Positions 1 to 7,815 of a DNA stretch of 64,000 bases are shown here, piece after piece. The notes beneath the pieces are model-generated. The model was not told the origin of the DNA. It did not search any database and was given only the letters and a program-made list of their open reading frames with translations. A program made the translations under genes and the position numbers. Positions within the stretch are counted from its first letter, which is position 1, and every line of letters starts with the position of its first letter. The DNA comes from Bacteroides sp. (GTDB lineage: Bacteria; Bacteroidota; Bacteroidia; Bacteroidales; Bacteroidaceae), in assembly GCA_023665805.1 (NCBI GenBank), contig JAMPDJ010000001.1, positions 62,001 through 126,000 of the forward strand. The letters are read 5' to 3'.

Positions 1-873
1 GCCTACTTGGGCACTCCATTTCTTGTTCTTGGCCTGCTCGCGCAATTGAGACATGTCATCAAACTTTCCAGACAGTTCGTCCGTATTTCCAAGTTCGGCC
101 TGCAGATTGCGAATTTCTTGATTAAGGAAGAAATCGCGCTGCTGCCTGTTGAGATCGGCCTGTGTCTTGGCCTCCACTTCTTGGCGTATCTGCACCAGTT
201 GCACCTCATAGTTCAGAAACTTTAGTAACATGGAGGCTCTCCCTAAGTCTGTGCTCTCGGCTATCAAATGTGCCTTGTTTTCTATGTTGAAAGGATAGTT
301 GGTGCAGACAAAATTTATCAAGAATATGCCTGGTTGTATTTTCTTGATGAACTCTGTCATTTCCATTGGCATGTTTTCGCTTGCCTGTAGTAGTGTTTTT
401 ACACGGTCGTGCACCATTTGGGTTGTCACTTGCAGTTCCGCCTCATTATCAGGGACTGGGATTTCGGGTATGGCGATGACTTGTCCATATAGGCCATCCT
501 CCGTATTCTCCATGTATTGCAGTTCTACCCTGTTCAAAGCTTGCAGCAACACGTTGTGGTTGCCGTCTGGGAGTTGCATCAAGTGCACTATCTTGCACAC
601 TGTGCCAACCATGTACATGTCTTTCTGTTCCGGTTCGTCTGTCTCGGGCGTTGTTTGGGCAAATGCCGCTATCAGCCCGTTGGCTTTTTCTGCTTTTTTT
701 AGTGCTTTCAAACTTTTTTTGCGACCTACTGTCACTGGAGTTACGGTTCCAGGAAACAGAATGTTGTCGCGCAGGGCCAAGATGCTCATTTCGCCCTCTT
801 GACTCTGTCGTATATACTTCTCGACATTTGCATCTATTTCGGCTACAAATGAGAAGGAAGGTGTCTTTCGCAT
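1..873 (-). CDS. lon: Lon protease, N-terminal part (gene runs off the left edge)
   Basis: This reading frame is open from the edge of the window to an ATG at 871-873 and encodes 291 residues. The N-terminal domain begins around residue 27 with the Lon substrate-binding (LAN) pattern LALRDNILFPGTVTPV, followed by VGRKKSLKALKKAEKANGLI. Near the end it has the Lon helical region (QQRDFFLNQEIRNLQAELG). The ATPase and Ser-Lys protease domains would lie to the left of the window. Lon is a cytosolic ATP-dependent protease for misfolded and regulatory proteins. A well-formed promoter lies about 100 bp upstream, with a good -7 box. I see no damage in the visible part. The forward-strand ORF at 299-802 is only the antisense shadow of this gene. 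Confidence 0.93.
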   Translation of the reverse strand, partial: MRKTPSFSFVAEIDANVEKYIRQSQEGEMSILALRDNILFPGTVTPVTVGRKKSLKALKKAEKANGLIAAFAQTTPETDEPEQKDMYMVGTVCKIVHLMQLPDGNHNVLLQALNRVELQYMENTEDGLYGQVIAIPEIPVPDNEAELQVTTQMVHDRVKTLLQASENMPMEMTEFIKKIQPGIFLINFVCTNYPFNIENKAHLIAESTDLGRASMLLKFLNYEVQLVQIRQEVEAKTQADLNRQQRDFFLNQEIRNLQAELGNTDELSGKFDDMSQLREQAKNKKWSAQVG

Positions 874-974
874 ATAATTATTTAGGATATTCTTACAATC
901 TGTGGTGCCGTATACAATGCTTCTGGAATTTTGATACAAGCATGTGTTTACTCCAGATTATCATATATGGTTTG

Positions 975-1006
975 CAAAGATACACAAAAAAGGTTATAAG
1001 TACAAA
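975..1006 (-). promoter_or_regulatory. Bacteroidetes-type promoter of lon
   Basis: On the minus strand there is TATCTTTG (975-982) with TTTG (1003-1006) exactly 20 bp upstream, an excellent match to the TTTG-N19/20-TAnnTTTG pattern. Transcription would start near 968, leaving a leader of about 95 nt before the lon ATG. Confidence 0.7.
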
Positions 1007-1066
1007 ATATCACTTGTCAGTAACGTCTTTTTCTGCAGTAAACCGCACGGATTGGCTAAAAAGTCT

Positions 1067-1074
1067 TATCTTTG
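1067..1074 (+). promoter_or_regulatory. -7 promoter box of the tRNA methyltransferase gene
   Basis: TATCTTTG lies only 12 nt before the ATG at 1087. The predicted transcription start falls near 1081, so the message would have a leader of only a few bases. No clear -33 element is visible. Confidence 0.55.
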
Positions 1075-1086
1075 TGTAAGAGTATT

Positions 1087-1818
1087 ATGCCTAAAGATAT
1101 ATTTAGATTCAAACAGTTTGAGATATGCCACATGCGCAGCTCCATGCGCGTGAATACCGATGCCGTATTGTTAGGGGCATGGACACGGATTGGGAAGTGT
1201 GCCGAGGATTCCGGCACACGTATATTGGATATAGGTTGCGGTTGCGGATTGATTGCTTTGATGGTTGCCCAAAGGAGTCTGTCCGGCTATGTTTTGGGGA
1301 TAGATATAGATGCCGCAAGTGTATGTGAGGCCAAACAGAATGCCATTGCATCTCCTTTTGCCAACAGAGTGATTTTTCGTGAGGCAGATGTCAGGAACTT
1401 TGCCTGTGAAGAGGGTCGAGGCTCCGCTTTTTCACTTATAGTTTGCAATCCTCCATATTATACAGAGGATACTTTGCCTCCGGAATCTCGGCGAAGCGTT
1501 GCCCGCAATGCCCATCATTTGGGATTTTCGGAATTGTTGGCGTCTGTGGGTCTGCTTTTGGGCAAGGATGGCGTTTTCTCTGTTGTTGTACCTATGCATG
1601 TCAGGGATGTTTTTGTGTCGGAGGCCATGGTGCATCAGCTTTGTCTTTGTCGGGAATGCCGCGTGCAGACAGTTATGGGAAAATCCCCCAAGCGAGTGTT
1701 GATGGAGTTTTCCAAAGGGCAATGCGGGCCGGTTGTTATGGAAACCATTGTACTGCAAGATAGAAATGGCAATCGTACTGCCGAATACGCTAATCTTTGC
1801 GTTGACTTTTATCTGTGA
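1087..1818 (+). CDS. trmN: tRNA1(Val) adenine-37 N6-methyltransferase (YfiC/TrmN6 family)
   Basis: A 243-residue class I SAM-dependent methyltransferase. The SAM-binding motif I is ILDIGCGCGLIALMVAQR (about residues 46-63), and the catalytic NPPYY signature of N6-adenine methyltransferases is at about residues 124-128. The N-terminal FRFKQFEI...MRVNTDAVLLGAW block is characteristic of the YfiC family, which methylates A37 of tRNA1(Val). I chose the ATG at 1087; the upstream in-frame TTG at 1072 overlaps the -7 promoter box and would not be transcribed. The gene is divergent from lon and probably monocistronic. Family assignment is strong; the exact tRNA substrate is inferred from the family. 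Confidence 0.88.
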   Translation: MPKDIFRFKQFEICHMRSSMRVNTDAVLLGAWTRIGKCAEDSGTRILDIGCGCGLIALMVAQRSLSGYVLGIDIDAASVCEAKQNAIASPFANRVIFREADVRNFACEEGRGSAFSLIVCNPPYYTEDTLPPESRRSVARNAHHLGFSELLASVGLLLGKDGVFSVVVPMHVRDVFVSEAMVHQLCLCRECRVQTVMGKSPKRVLMEFSKGQCGPVVMETIVLQDRNGNRTAEYANLCVDFYL

Positions 1819-1943
1819 TGTAACCATGCCTCGTCTCCACTATGTTTGCTCCAGATGTTCGCGATGGTGTCAGCAAATTGTGAAATGGAGCCTTTTGTGA
1901 TATTTTTTTTGCCCGTTATGTAACTCACATAAAGATAAATTCT

Positions 1944-1951
1944 TACCTTTG
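1944..1951 (+). promoter_or_regulatory. -7 promoter box of the gene at 1977
   Basis: TACCTTTG ends 25 nt before the ATG at 1977. No convincing -33 TTTG at the usual spacing. Confidence 0.5.
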
Positions 1952-1976
1952 CATAGTTTAACAGGTATAAATACTT

Positions 1977-2510
1977 ATGAATTATTACGCAAGATACTTT
2001 GATTCAGAGGGCGTCTTTCATACCCCACAGGCATTGGTGGACTTCATTGCAAGTATTCCACAGATAATAATGACGGACGAATTGGCCGGAGCCATGTTGA
2101 AATTCTGTGAGGACAAGACCAGTTTCCCTCGTCATTTTCGTCTGCCCAACAAGCATACCTTTATTGTAATCAAGACGAATGCTTCCAGTTTGGACGAATT
2201 CAAGACTATAGGTGCCAATGGCGGCGTTTTGCCTGCAGAGGTCAAGGAGGCCAAGAATTTGGCAGTGGACGAGTTGCGCCCGGGGAAGTATCGCGTGTCC
2301 ATTACTTTCCGCCGTGCGATTGTCAATACCGAGACCCGCAAATGTGTATTTGTCGAAGAGCCTTTCGAGGTGGAGATGCAGGCTCAGAGTCAAAGACAAT
2401 GCTATGATGTGGTAATAGAATATCTCAGGAATCATCCTGATTTGGATGCACGTAGCCAATTCCCCAGTATCCGCAGTGCCAATTTTTCGGCCACGCTGCT
2501 GGGAGAGTAA
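1977..2510 (+). CDS. Conserved-looking protein of unknown function
   Basis: A 177-residue protein starting MNYYARYFDSEGVFHTPQAL. I do not recognise the family. It is soluble, without signal peptide, membrane segment or metal-binding cysteine pairs, and has a mixed alpha/beta look. The central part (about 44-105) reads like beta-strands, for example HTFIVIK and GKYRVSITFRRAI. Charged and hydrophobic residues alternate normally and a promoter box lies 25 nt upstream, so I take it as a real gene. The next gene, a secreted muramidase, starts about 50 nt downstream; this spacing would allow cotranscription but does not reveal a function. Confidence 0.75.
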   Translation: MNYYARYFDSEGVFHTPQALVDFIASIPQIIMTDELAGAMLKFCEDKTSFPRHFRLPNKHTFIVIKTNASSLDEFKTIGANGGVLPAEVKEAKNLAVDELRPGKYRVSITFRRAIVNTETRKCVFVEEPFEVEMQAQSQRQCYDVVIEYLRNHPDLDARSQFPSIRSANFSATLLGE

Positions 2511-2559
2511 GTTCCAATAAGGTATTGGGGTGCGCATTATTACATTCTGGAGACAGGAG

Positions 2560-3381
2560 ATGCCAGTGTTGAATAGGGTCATTTCCTTGTTTGTGGTCTT
2601 TGTGTTCTTGTTCTGTTCCGCCTGGGCGGATAAGGACGAGAATAAGGCTCCTGTGTACAGGCTGCCTGTGCCGGATGCTCTGCCATCACTTCCTGTGGTG
2701 GCAAAGCCCATGCCGCATTTGGCCGAACCTTCCATCGTTGCTCGTGCGACTGTGAATAGGCCAAGCACGCGATATGGCATAGATGTCAGCCGTTACCAAA
2801 ATGATATAGACTGGAAAGAGGTTAGTCGAGACTCCCGAGTAACATTTGTATATCTGAAAGCAACAGAAAGTACGGGGTTGGTGGATAGAACCTATGTCCG
2901 TAATCTCCAGGAAGCGCGCCAGGCTGGCCTGCCTGTCGGGGTGTACCATTTTTTCTCTCCCACAACTCCGTCGCATCAGCAATTGGCAAACTTTTTTGGA
3001 ACAGTGGATCCTCGTACTCAGGACCTTATTCCGATAGTGGATGTGGAGGTGGCTCCCAGACGCAAATCTCAGGTGGCATCTTTTTTGCATCGTCTGCGTG
3101 CTTTTGTGGATGGAGTAGAAAAGCACTTTGGCTGTAAGCCAATGATATATACCAGCCAGAACTTCTATATAACGTATCTTGCCGGTAAATTCCTTGACTG
3201 TCCGTTCATGTTTGCCCGTTATTCCGAAGATGTTCCAGAGATACCGGACGATGTTCGTTTTCTTGTATGGCAGTTTACGGCCTCCGGTCGTATTAGAGGT
3301 ATAGAGGGAGATGTAGACCGTTCGTGTCTCATGGTTCCCTACACTTTGGACGACATACGTTATCGTCCGAGACATAAATAA
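2560..3381 (+). CDS. Secreted GH25 muramidase (lysozyme family)
   Basis: A 273-residue secreted protein with an N-terminal signal sequence (hydrophobic stretch VISLFVVFVFLFCSAWA). A proline-rich linker of about 50 residues precedes the GH25 TIM-barrel. GH25 hallmarks are visible in order: YGIDVSRYQNDIDW (first catalytic-site strand, Asp), VYLKATES, GVYHFFSP, PIVDVEV (the DxE motif with the catalytic Glu), PMIYTSQNFY and LVWQFT. The family cleaves the beta-1,4 bond between N-acetylmuramic acid and N-acetylglucosamine in peptidoglycan. I used the ATG at 2560; GTG 2566 or TTG 2569 are alternatives with better spacing to the GGAG at 2556-2559, and GTG 2530 is possible. Role in wall turnover or competition is inferred. 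Confidence 0.85.
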   Translation: MPVLNRVISLFVVFVFLFCSAWADKDENKAPVYRLPVPDALPSLPVVAKPMPHLAEPSIVARATVNRPSTRYGIDVSRYQNDIDWKEVSRDSRVTFVYLKATESTGLVDRTYVRNLQEARQAGLPVGVYHFFSPTTPSHQQLANFFGTVDPRTQDLIPIVDVEVAPRRKSQVASFLHRLRAFVDGVEKHFGCKPMIYTSQNFYITYLAGKFLDCPFMFARYSEDVPEIPDDVRFLVWQFTASGRIRGIEGDVDRSCLMVPYTLDDIRYRPRHK

Positions 3382-3698
3382 GCGGCATCTATAATTCCAT
3401 TTGTTTTGCTTGATGAGACGGAGATGGTATTGTTTCTTGAAAACGATGCTATGCTGTCCTGTGTCAGTATTCTTGTTTCTTTCATTATGGCCTGCATACG
3501 AATTAAGGCATAATAATAATGTATGTGCGAGGACATGGTTTAAAAAGTGTTTAGAGCGTAGTAGTTGTGCTAAAAAAGGCAACGATTTGTCTCTGAATGC
3601 TTGTGTGGTAATGAAAAATATCATACATTTGCAATGCTTAGAGAGAGATAAGGCCGTACTCTGGTACGGTCAATGATTAACAATTAAACGATGCAGAT
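3382..3698. other. Intergenic region upstream of rubrerythrin
   Basis: 317 bp with no gene I can support. It holds the rubrerythrin promoter at 3601-3631. A forward ORF here (3401-3676) runs through that promoter and has no family features. Confidence 0.6.
3601..3631 (+). promoter_or_regulatory. Promoter of rubrerythrin
   Basis: TTGTG (3601-3605), 18 bp gap, then the -7 box TACATTTG (3624-3631). Predicted start near 3638 with a leader of about 60 nt to the ATG at 3699. No PerR or OxyR site could be recognised by eye. Confidence 0.6.
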
Positions 3699-4235
3699 AT
3701 GTCAAGGTACACAGGAACACAGACCGAGAAGAATCTTCAGGCAGCTTTTGCTGGCGAGTCAGAGGCTCGTAACAAGTACACTTATTTTGCTTCTAAGGCC
3801 AAGAAGGAGGGATTCGAGCAGATTGCCGAACTTTTCTTGAAGACGGCAGAAAATGAGAAAGAGCACGCCAAGTTGTGGTTCAAGGAGTTGGAAGGTGTCG
3901 GTGATACGGCACAGAACTTGTTGACCGCTGCTGAGGGTGAGAACTATGAGTGGACCGACATGTATGAGAACTTTGCCAAGACGGCCGATGAGGAAGGATT
4001 CAAGGACTTGGCCATCAAGTTCCGTCTGGTCGCTGCAGTAGAGCGCCGTCATGAGGAGCGCTATCGTGCCCTGCTAAAGAATGTTGAGATGCAGGAGGTG
4101 TTTGCCAGAAGTGAAGTGAAGGTGTGGGAATGCCGTAACTGTGGTCACATTGTGGTTGGTGAGAAAGCTCCGGAAATTTGTCCTACATGTGCACATCCGA
4201 AAGCTTACTTCGAGTTGCATGTGGATAACTTCTGA
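3699..4235 (+). CDS. rbr: Rubrerythrin
   Basis: A 178-residue cytosolic non-haem iron peroxidase. The N-terminal four-helix bundle supplies the diiron ligands: ESEARNKY (about 20-27), ENEKEHAK (about 51-58) and the later ERRHEERY (about 114-121). The C-terminal rubredoxin-like knuckle has the CRNCG and CPTC pairs that bind the FeS4 iron. It reduces hydrogen peroxide using electrons from rubredoxin or a reductase. A rubredoxin gene follows 76 bp downstream on the same strand, matching a peroxide-detoxification pair typical of strict anaerobes. Length is normal and the domains are intact. Confidence 0.96.
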   Translation: MSRYTGTQTEKNLQAAFAGESEARNKYTYFASKAKKEGFEQIAELFLKTAENEKEHAKLWFKELEGVGDTAQNLLTAAEGENYEWTDMYENFAKTADEEGFKDLAIKFRLVAAVERRHEERYRALLKNVEMQEVFARSEVKVWECRNCGHIVVGEKAPEICPTCAHPKAYFELHVDNF

Positions 4236-4311
4236 TTCTGTGAAATTGCTGCTTATCCAAGTGAAATTGGTATAGGTGGGATATTGGTATAACAGTATAA
4301 AATGAATGAGT

Positions 4312-4473
4312 ATGCAAAAATACATATGTGATGTATGCGGCTGGGAGTATGACCCCGCTGTGGGTGTTCCAGAGCAGAACATAGCTCCTGGAACCGCATT
4401 TGAGGATCTTCCGGAGGATTTTGTATGTCCTTTATGTGATGTTGGCAAGGACCAGTTCTCCCCATTGGACTAA
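4312..4473 (+). CDS. Rubredoxin
   Basis: A 53-residue one-iron electron carrier, too small for many ORF callers. It begins [18 protein letters not shown] and shows the two FeS4 ligand pairs CDVCG (residues 6-10) and [11 protein letters not shown] (39-49), the standard rubredoxin fold signature, plus the WEYDP and [10 protein letters not shown] spacing typical of the family. I chose the ATG at 4312; the ATG at 4302 is in another frame. It directly follows rubrerythrin and probably donates electrons to it. A strong terminator lies 38 nt past its stop. Confidence 0.95.
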   Translation: MQKYICDVCGWEYDPAVGVPEQNIAPGTAFEDLPEDFVCPLCDVGKDQFSPLD

Positions 4474-4510
4474 TCTGTCCAAATTCAGTGGAAATTGATA
4501 ATTTAATATG

Positions 4511-4552
4511 AGGCTGTAGCATCGTAATGTGCTGCAGCCTTTCTTTTTTTTT
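4511..4552 (+). terminator. Rho-independent terminator after rubredoxin
   Basis: The arms AGGCTGTAGCA (4511-4521) and TGCTGCAGCCT (4530-4540) form an 11-bp stem with one G-T pair and an 8-nt loop. They are followed by a T-rich tract TTCTTTTTTTTT. Confidence 0.85.
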
Positions 4553-4736
4553 GGGGGGATTCTTATGTATGTCGGTAGGTAAAGCGGTTCTGAAGATTGC
4601 ATCAATATGTTTGAGCTCGGACGGCAGCATTGTTGAAATGGACGCATACGGATGGAGCGCATTCACTTGCTCTTGGTATATGCAGAAGGCTATGTGTGAG
4701 ATTGAAGTTTAGTACGTCATGAGTGTATGCTTGCAT

Positions 4737-4802
4737 ATTCGTGAATTCTCATTGTTGAATTCGTGAATATTATTGTGTGAATTCGTGAATGTGATGTTCA
4801 TA
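4737..4802. repeat. 22-bp-period repeat array, copy 1 (ATTCNNGAAT x3)
   Basis: ATTCGTGAAT occurs at 4737, 4759 and 4781, exactly 22 bp apart. The first unit begins ATTCGTGAATTCTCA, identical to the first 15 bases of the arrays at 19372 and 38202. The core is a near-palindrome (ATTC-GT-GAAT). The array sits between convergent genes, away from any promoter I can see. Confidence 0.85.
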
Positions 4803-4843
4803 TGCCGGGAACAATTGTATGTCAGTGCTGGCTTTATACGATT

Positions 4844-4884
4844 CGGAGGCAAGGACCAGCATAGTGCGTGGTTCTTTGCCTCCG
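4844..4884 (-). terminator. Hairpin downstream of mce
   Basis: CGGAGGCAAGGACC (4844-4857) pairs with GGTTCTTTGCCTCCG (4870-4884) with one bulge. It lies 51 nt past the mce stop but lacks a clear T-tract, so it could be a terminator or an RNA 3'-end protector. Confidence 0.45.
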
Positions 4885-4935
4885 GATTGTGTCCATACTA
4901 TTTAGTGCTATGGCGGCACTTAATGGTGACTGGTG

Positions 4936-5340
4936 TTATTCCTCACACAGTTCGGTGAGGATGCCGTAGGTGCTCTTGGGGTGCAGGAAAGCTATGTTCA
5001 AGGAGTCTGCGCCACAGCGTGGAGTCTTGTCAATGAGGCGGATGCCTTTCTCGTCGCACAGTGCCAATGCCTCGTTCAGGCCGTCTTCTACCTTGAAAGC
5101 AACATGGTGTACACCGCGACCTCCATTGTCCAGGAACTTTTGGACGGTGCTATCCGGGCTTGTGGGTTCCAACAGCTCAATTTTTACTTCACCTACCTTC
5201 AGAAAAGCAGTCTTTACTTTTTGGTCTGCTACTACTTCCTCCTTGTAGAATTCCAGGCCGAGAACATCGGTGTAGTAGGGAAGAACGTCGGCTATGCTCT
5301 GCACGGCAATACCCAAGTGTTCGATTTTTGAAATCTTCAT
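4936..5340 (-). CDS. mce: Methylmalonyl-CoA epimerase
   Basis: A 134-residue member of the vicinal oxygen chelate superfamily that interconverts (R)- and (S)-methylmalonyl-CoA. This is a step of the succinate-propionate pathway used by Bacteroidales. Family features are IEHLGIAVQSI (metal-ligand His near residue 8), LEPTSPDSTVQKFLDNGGRGVHHVAF (second His-containing block) and a C-terminal LHPKSTYGILTEL with the final ligand Glu. It starts only 24 bp downstream of panD on the same strand, so it appears cotranscribed with the pantothenate genes, a link through CoA metabolism. Length is normal. Confidence 0.93.
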   Translation of the reverse strand: MKISKIEHLGIAVQSIADVLPYYTDVLGLEFYKEEVVADQKVKTAFLKVGEVKIELLEPTSPDSTVQKFLDNGGRGVHHVAFKVEDGLNEALALCDEKGIRLIDKTPRCGADSLNIAFLHPKSTYGILTELCEE

Positions 5341-5364
5341 ACTGTTTAGATTTAGATTATTGTT

Positions 5365-5721
5365 TTAGTCTGTCTTTGTTGTTATGTGATTGTTTTCAGG
5401 AAAGGCTATGCGGGGCATAAATCCTTCGGCCTCTTCCGGAGTCATACGTGCGTATGCCATGATGATGATAGTGTCGCCCACTTGTACCTTGCGTGCCGCG
5501 GCACCATTTAGGCATACGCATCCGCTACCACGTTCGCCAGCTATTGTGTAAGTGTCGAAACGTTCACCATTGTTGTTGTCTACAATGAATACCCTTTCTC
5601 CAGGGATGATGCCAACCGTATCCATAAGATCTCTGTCCAAAGTGATACTTCCAATATAGTGGAGATTGGCCTCGGTTACCTGCACGCAATGCAGTTTGCT
5701 TTTGAGAACTTCTATAGTCAT
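5365..5721 (-). CDS. panD: Aspartate 1-decarboxylase
   Basis: A 118-residue pyruvoyl enzyme making beta-alanine from aspartate for pantothenate synthesis. The self-processing site is in YIGSITLD: cleavage between Gly24 and Ser25 creates the pyruvoyl group. Lys9 of [27 protein letters not shown] and YARMTPEE are conserved family blocks. Its start overlaps the panC stop by 4 bases (ATGA), so translation is likely coupled. panC and panD together supply both pantothenate precursors' last steps. Confidence 0.96.
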   Translation of the reverse strand: MTIEVLKSKLHCVQVTEANLHYIGSITLDRDLMDTVGIIPGERVFIVDNNNGERFDTYTIAGERGSGCVCLNGAAARKVQVGDTIIIMAYARMTPEEAEGFMPRIAFPENNHITTKTD

Positions 5722-6560
5722 TTGTATCTGATATGGTCTATAAGTCTTATTGGAGTCTTGCCACAGTATACGGTAATGCAGCCTACGATGCTGGTGGCCT
5801 CATCCCAATTGTCTATGTCGGCGAGAGTGTCACCATTCACGATGTTGTAGTACTCTACTTCCAGTCCGGCAACAGCATTTATATGGTCTACAACCCATTG
5901 TTCGGTTTCGGATACGGTGAAGTTTAGCGATTTGCTTTCCTTGAGGATACGATAAATGTTGGGAGCAATGGACTTTTCTTTGGGTGTGAGTAGGGTGTTC
6001 CTGCTACTCATTGCCAGGCCGTCTGCTTCACGTATTACCGGGCATGGTACTATTTCTACACGGAATCCCAGATCGGCCACCATGCGCCGGATTACTGCGA
6101 TTTGCTGGTAATCTTTCTCGCCAAAATAGGCGTAATCCGGATCTGCCATTGCAAACAGTTTGCTCACTATCTGGCAGACTCCATTGAAGTGTCCTGGGCG
6201 TCGTGCTCCCTCCATCACTGTGTCGGTGGGTGGGTAGGAGAAATGTCTGGTGTCAGGTTCCGGGTAAATTTCTTTTACACTCGGCACAAAGGCTATCTGT
6301 GCTCCGCATTCTTCGAGAATGGCGCAGTCGCTATCTATAGTGCGAGGATAGCGTTCCAGATCCTTGGGGTCGTTGAATTGAGTGGGATTCAAGAAAATGC
6401 TCACAACCGTGATGCCATTTTCCTTGACGCTGCGGCGAACCAATGAGGCGTGTCCTTCGTGCAAGGCTCCCATGGTAGGAACCAGACCTATACGTTTGCC
6501 TCTGGCACGTTCTGTCCGTAGTGTCTCCTGTAATTGTGCTATACTGTTGATTACTTGCAT
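5718..6560 (-). CDS. panC: Pantothenate synthetase (pantoate-beta-alanine ligase)
   Basis: A 280-residue ATP-dependent ligase joining pantoate and beta-alanine. The HIGH-like motif appears as [18 protein letters not shown], and the KMSKS-like region as [27 protein letters not shown] is the ATP/pantoate binding block. It is the first gene of a panC-panD-mce unit. A -7 box lies about 37 nt upstream of the ATG (6597-6604). Length and motifs are typical for the family. Confidence 0.97.
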   Translation of the reverse strand: MQVINSIAQLQETLRTERARGKRIGLVPTMGALHEGHASLVRRSVKENGITVVSIFLNPTQFNDPKDLERYPRTIDSDCAILEECGAQIAFVPSVKEIYPEPDTRHFSYPPTDTVMEGARRPGHFNGVCQIVSKLFAMADPDYAYFGEKDYQQIAVIRRMVADLGFRVEIVPCPVIREADGLAMSSRNTLLTPKEKSIAPNIYRILKESKSLNFTVSETEQWVVDHINAVAGLEVEYYNIVNGDTLADIDNWDEATSIVGCITVYCGKTPIRLIDHIRYK

Positions 6561-6596
6561 TGCACTGGTTTGTATGACTTTAGTTCAAAATTCACG

Positions 6597-6604
6597 CAAA
6601 GTTA
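6597..6604 (-). promoter_or_regulatory. -7 promoter box of panC
   Basis: TAACTTTG on the minus strand, 37 nt from the panC ATG. The -33 element is not obvious. The promoter faces away from that of the glycogen-synthase-like gene. Confidence 0.55.
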
Positions 6605-6709
6605 CCATTTTTATACCTACATGGGCAACTTTCGGTGTCTAAAGTGCCAAAAAAGGCGATAAGTGCAAAAACGACTGTGTATTGGTTAATAAATGTCGCT
6701 GTTTTTTTG

Positions 6710-6717
6710 TAACTTTG
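6710..6717 (+). promoter_or_regulatory. -7 promoter box of the glycogen synthase-like gene
   Basis: TAACTTTG followed by CATC. It excludes the upstream TTG at 6693 as a start and leaves ATG 6732 or 6747. Confidence 0.6.
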
Positions 6718-6746
6718 CATCCGACAATATTATGTATACTGAAGAC

Positions 6747-7607
6747 ATGGAGAAAGCAAAAAGGATACTTTTCCTGACACAGGAGATTGAGCCGTATGTC
6801 ACCGACACGGTTTTAAGCTCGATAAGCCGCAACCTGATACCGGCTGTTCAGGAAACGGGTCGAGAGGTTCGTACTTTCACCCCTAAGTGGGGCAATATCA
6901 ACGAACGTAGAAACCAGTTGCATGAGGTCATCAGACTGTCGGGTATGAACTTGATTATTGATGACACTGATCATCAACTTATTATAAAGGTTGCCAGTAT
7001 CAATTCTGCCCGTATTCAAGTATACTTCATCGATAATGATGATTTCATGAAGAATCGTCTTCTCCTTGCCGATGAGAAAGGCAGGTTGTATAAGGATAAC
7101 GTGGAAAGAGCGATGTTCTTTGCCCGTGGTTCACTTGAGACGGTGAAGAAATTACGTTGGGTTCCTGAGGTTGTGCATTGCCAAGGATTTATGACTTCTT
7201 TGGCTCCTTTCCTTATCAAGTTGGCCTATTATGACGAACCAAGTTTCCGTGAAAGCAAGATGGTTTATACTCCCACGACAGATCTTCCTGCTGATGCTCC
7301 GCTTCCAAAGAACTTTGATGGAATACTTGCCTATAGGGAGGCTGGCAGGGAGGCTTTGGTCACGTTGGGGGAATTGACCACGTTGGATGATCTTAATCGT
7401 GTGGGAATGTTCATGAGTGACGGTGTGGTATTGAATGAGCCAGACGAACGTTATGAGCGCATGGCACGTGAAATGGGTAAGCCTGTTGTTGTGCTTGATA
7501 AGGAAAATATCGCTATGGAACCCGCAAAATTGTATGACATGCTGTGGGATGAGGTTGTAAAACGTCGTCCGAAAAAAGACGATGACGATGAAGGCTTCTT
7601 GTTCTGA
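6747..7607 (+). CDS. Glycogen/starch synthase N-terminal (GT5-type) domain protein
   Basis: A 286-residue protein equivalent to only the N-terminal Rossmann half of glycogen synthase. It begins MEKAKRILFLTQEIEPYV; the block KWGNINERRNQLHEVIRLSG is typical of the Bacteroidetes version. There is no C-terminal nucleotide-sugar domain with an EX7E motif, so it may be regulatory or act with another chain. A full-length glycosyltransferase lies at 26102. The tail is acidic (KKDDDDEGFLF). I prefer the ATG at 6747 because homologues begin near KAKR; ATG 6732 is possible. Annotated as GlgA-like in many genomes, but catalytic activity of this short form is unproven. A DUF4270 gene follows in the same direction. 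Confidence 0.8.
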   Translation: MEKAKRILFLTQEIEPYVTDTVLSSISRNLIPAVQETGREVRTFTPKWGNINERRNQLHEVIRLSGMNLIIDDTDHQLIIKVASINSARIQVYFIDNDDFMKNRLLLADEKGRLYKDNVERAMFFARGSLETVKKLRWVPEVVHCQGFMTSLAPFLIKLAYYDEPSFRESKMVYTPTTDLPADAPLPKNFDGILAYREAGREALVTLGELTTLDDLNRVGMFMSDGVVLNEPDERYERMAREMGKPVVVLDKENIAMEPAKLYDMLWDEVVKRRPKKDDDDEGFLF

Positions 7608-7668
7608 AGTGCAAAAACTGCCGATGGCATGCTTGTGTCAATGACGGTTGTGTTATTTGAGTACAGCA

Positions 7669-7694
7669 AAGGCGGATATTGTGATACCCGCCTT
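7669..7694 (+). terminator. Weak hairpin after the glycogen synthase-like gene
   Basis: AAGGCGG (7669-7675) pairs with CCGCCTT (7688-7694). There is no T-tract, so termination is uncertain. Confidence 0.35.
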
Positions 7695-7815
7695 GTATAG
7701 ACTGGGGGCTTGTCCTGTCGGATTGTTTGTCGATATATTATAAGAGATGTATTGCCTTGGATGGATTAAGCATTCATTAAGCAAAGTGTAGAATCAAAGA
7801 AATAGACATAATACA

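Larger units (their letters stand above)
4474..4935. other. Intergenic region between rubredoxin and mce
   Basis: 462 bp between two convergent genes. It contains a rho-independent terminator (4511-4552), a 22-bp-period repeat array (4737-4802) and a hairpin downstream of mce (4844-4884). The short ORF at 4527-4712 starts inside the terminator and is not believable. Confidence 0.7.

Noticed and set aside
299..802. Forward ORF of 167 codons
   Set aside because: Antisense to the clear Lon N-terminal domain on the minus strand; its product is Ser/Cys/Met-rich without a family pattern.
2004..2780. Reverse ORF of 258 codons
   Set aside because: Overlaps two well-supported forward genes (1977-2510 and the GH25 gene) and has no domain signature.
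2686..3624. Reverse ORF of 312 codons
   Set aside because: Shadow of the GH25 gene and of the rubrerythrin promoter region.
3401..3676. Forward ORF of 91 codons before rubrerythrin
   Set aside because: Runs through the rubrerythrin promoter (3601-3631), is Cys/Trp-rich and lacks a start signal.
4527..4712. Forward ORF of 61 codons
   Set aside because: Starts within the rubredoxin terminator stem; no ribosome site or family resemblance.
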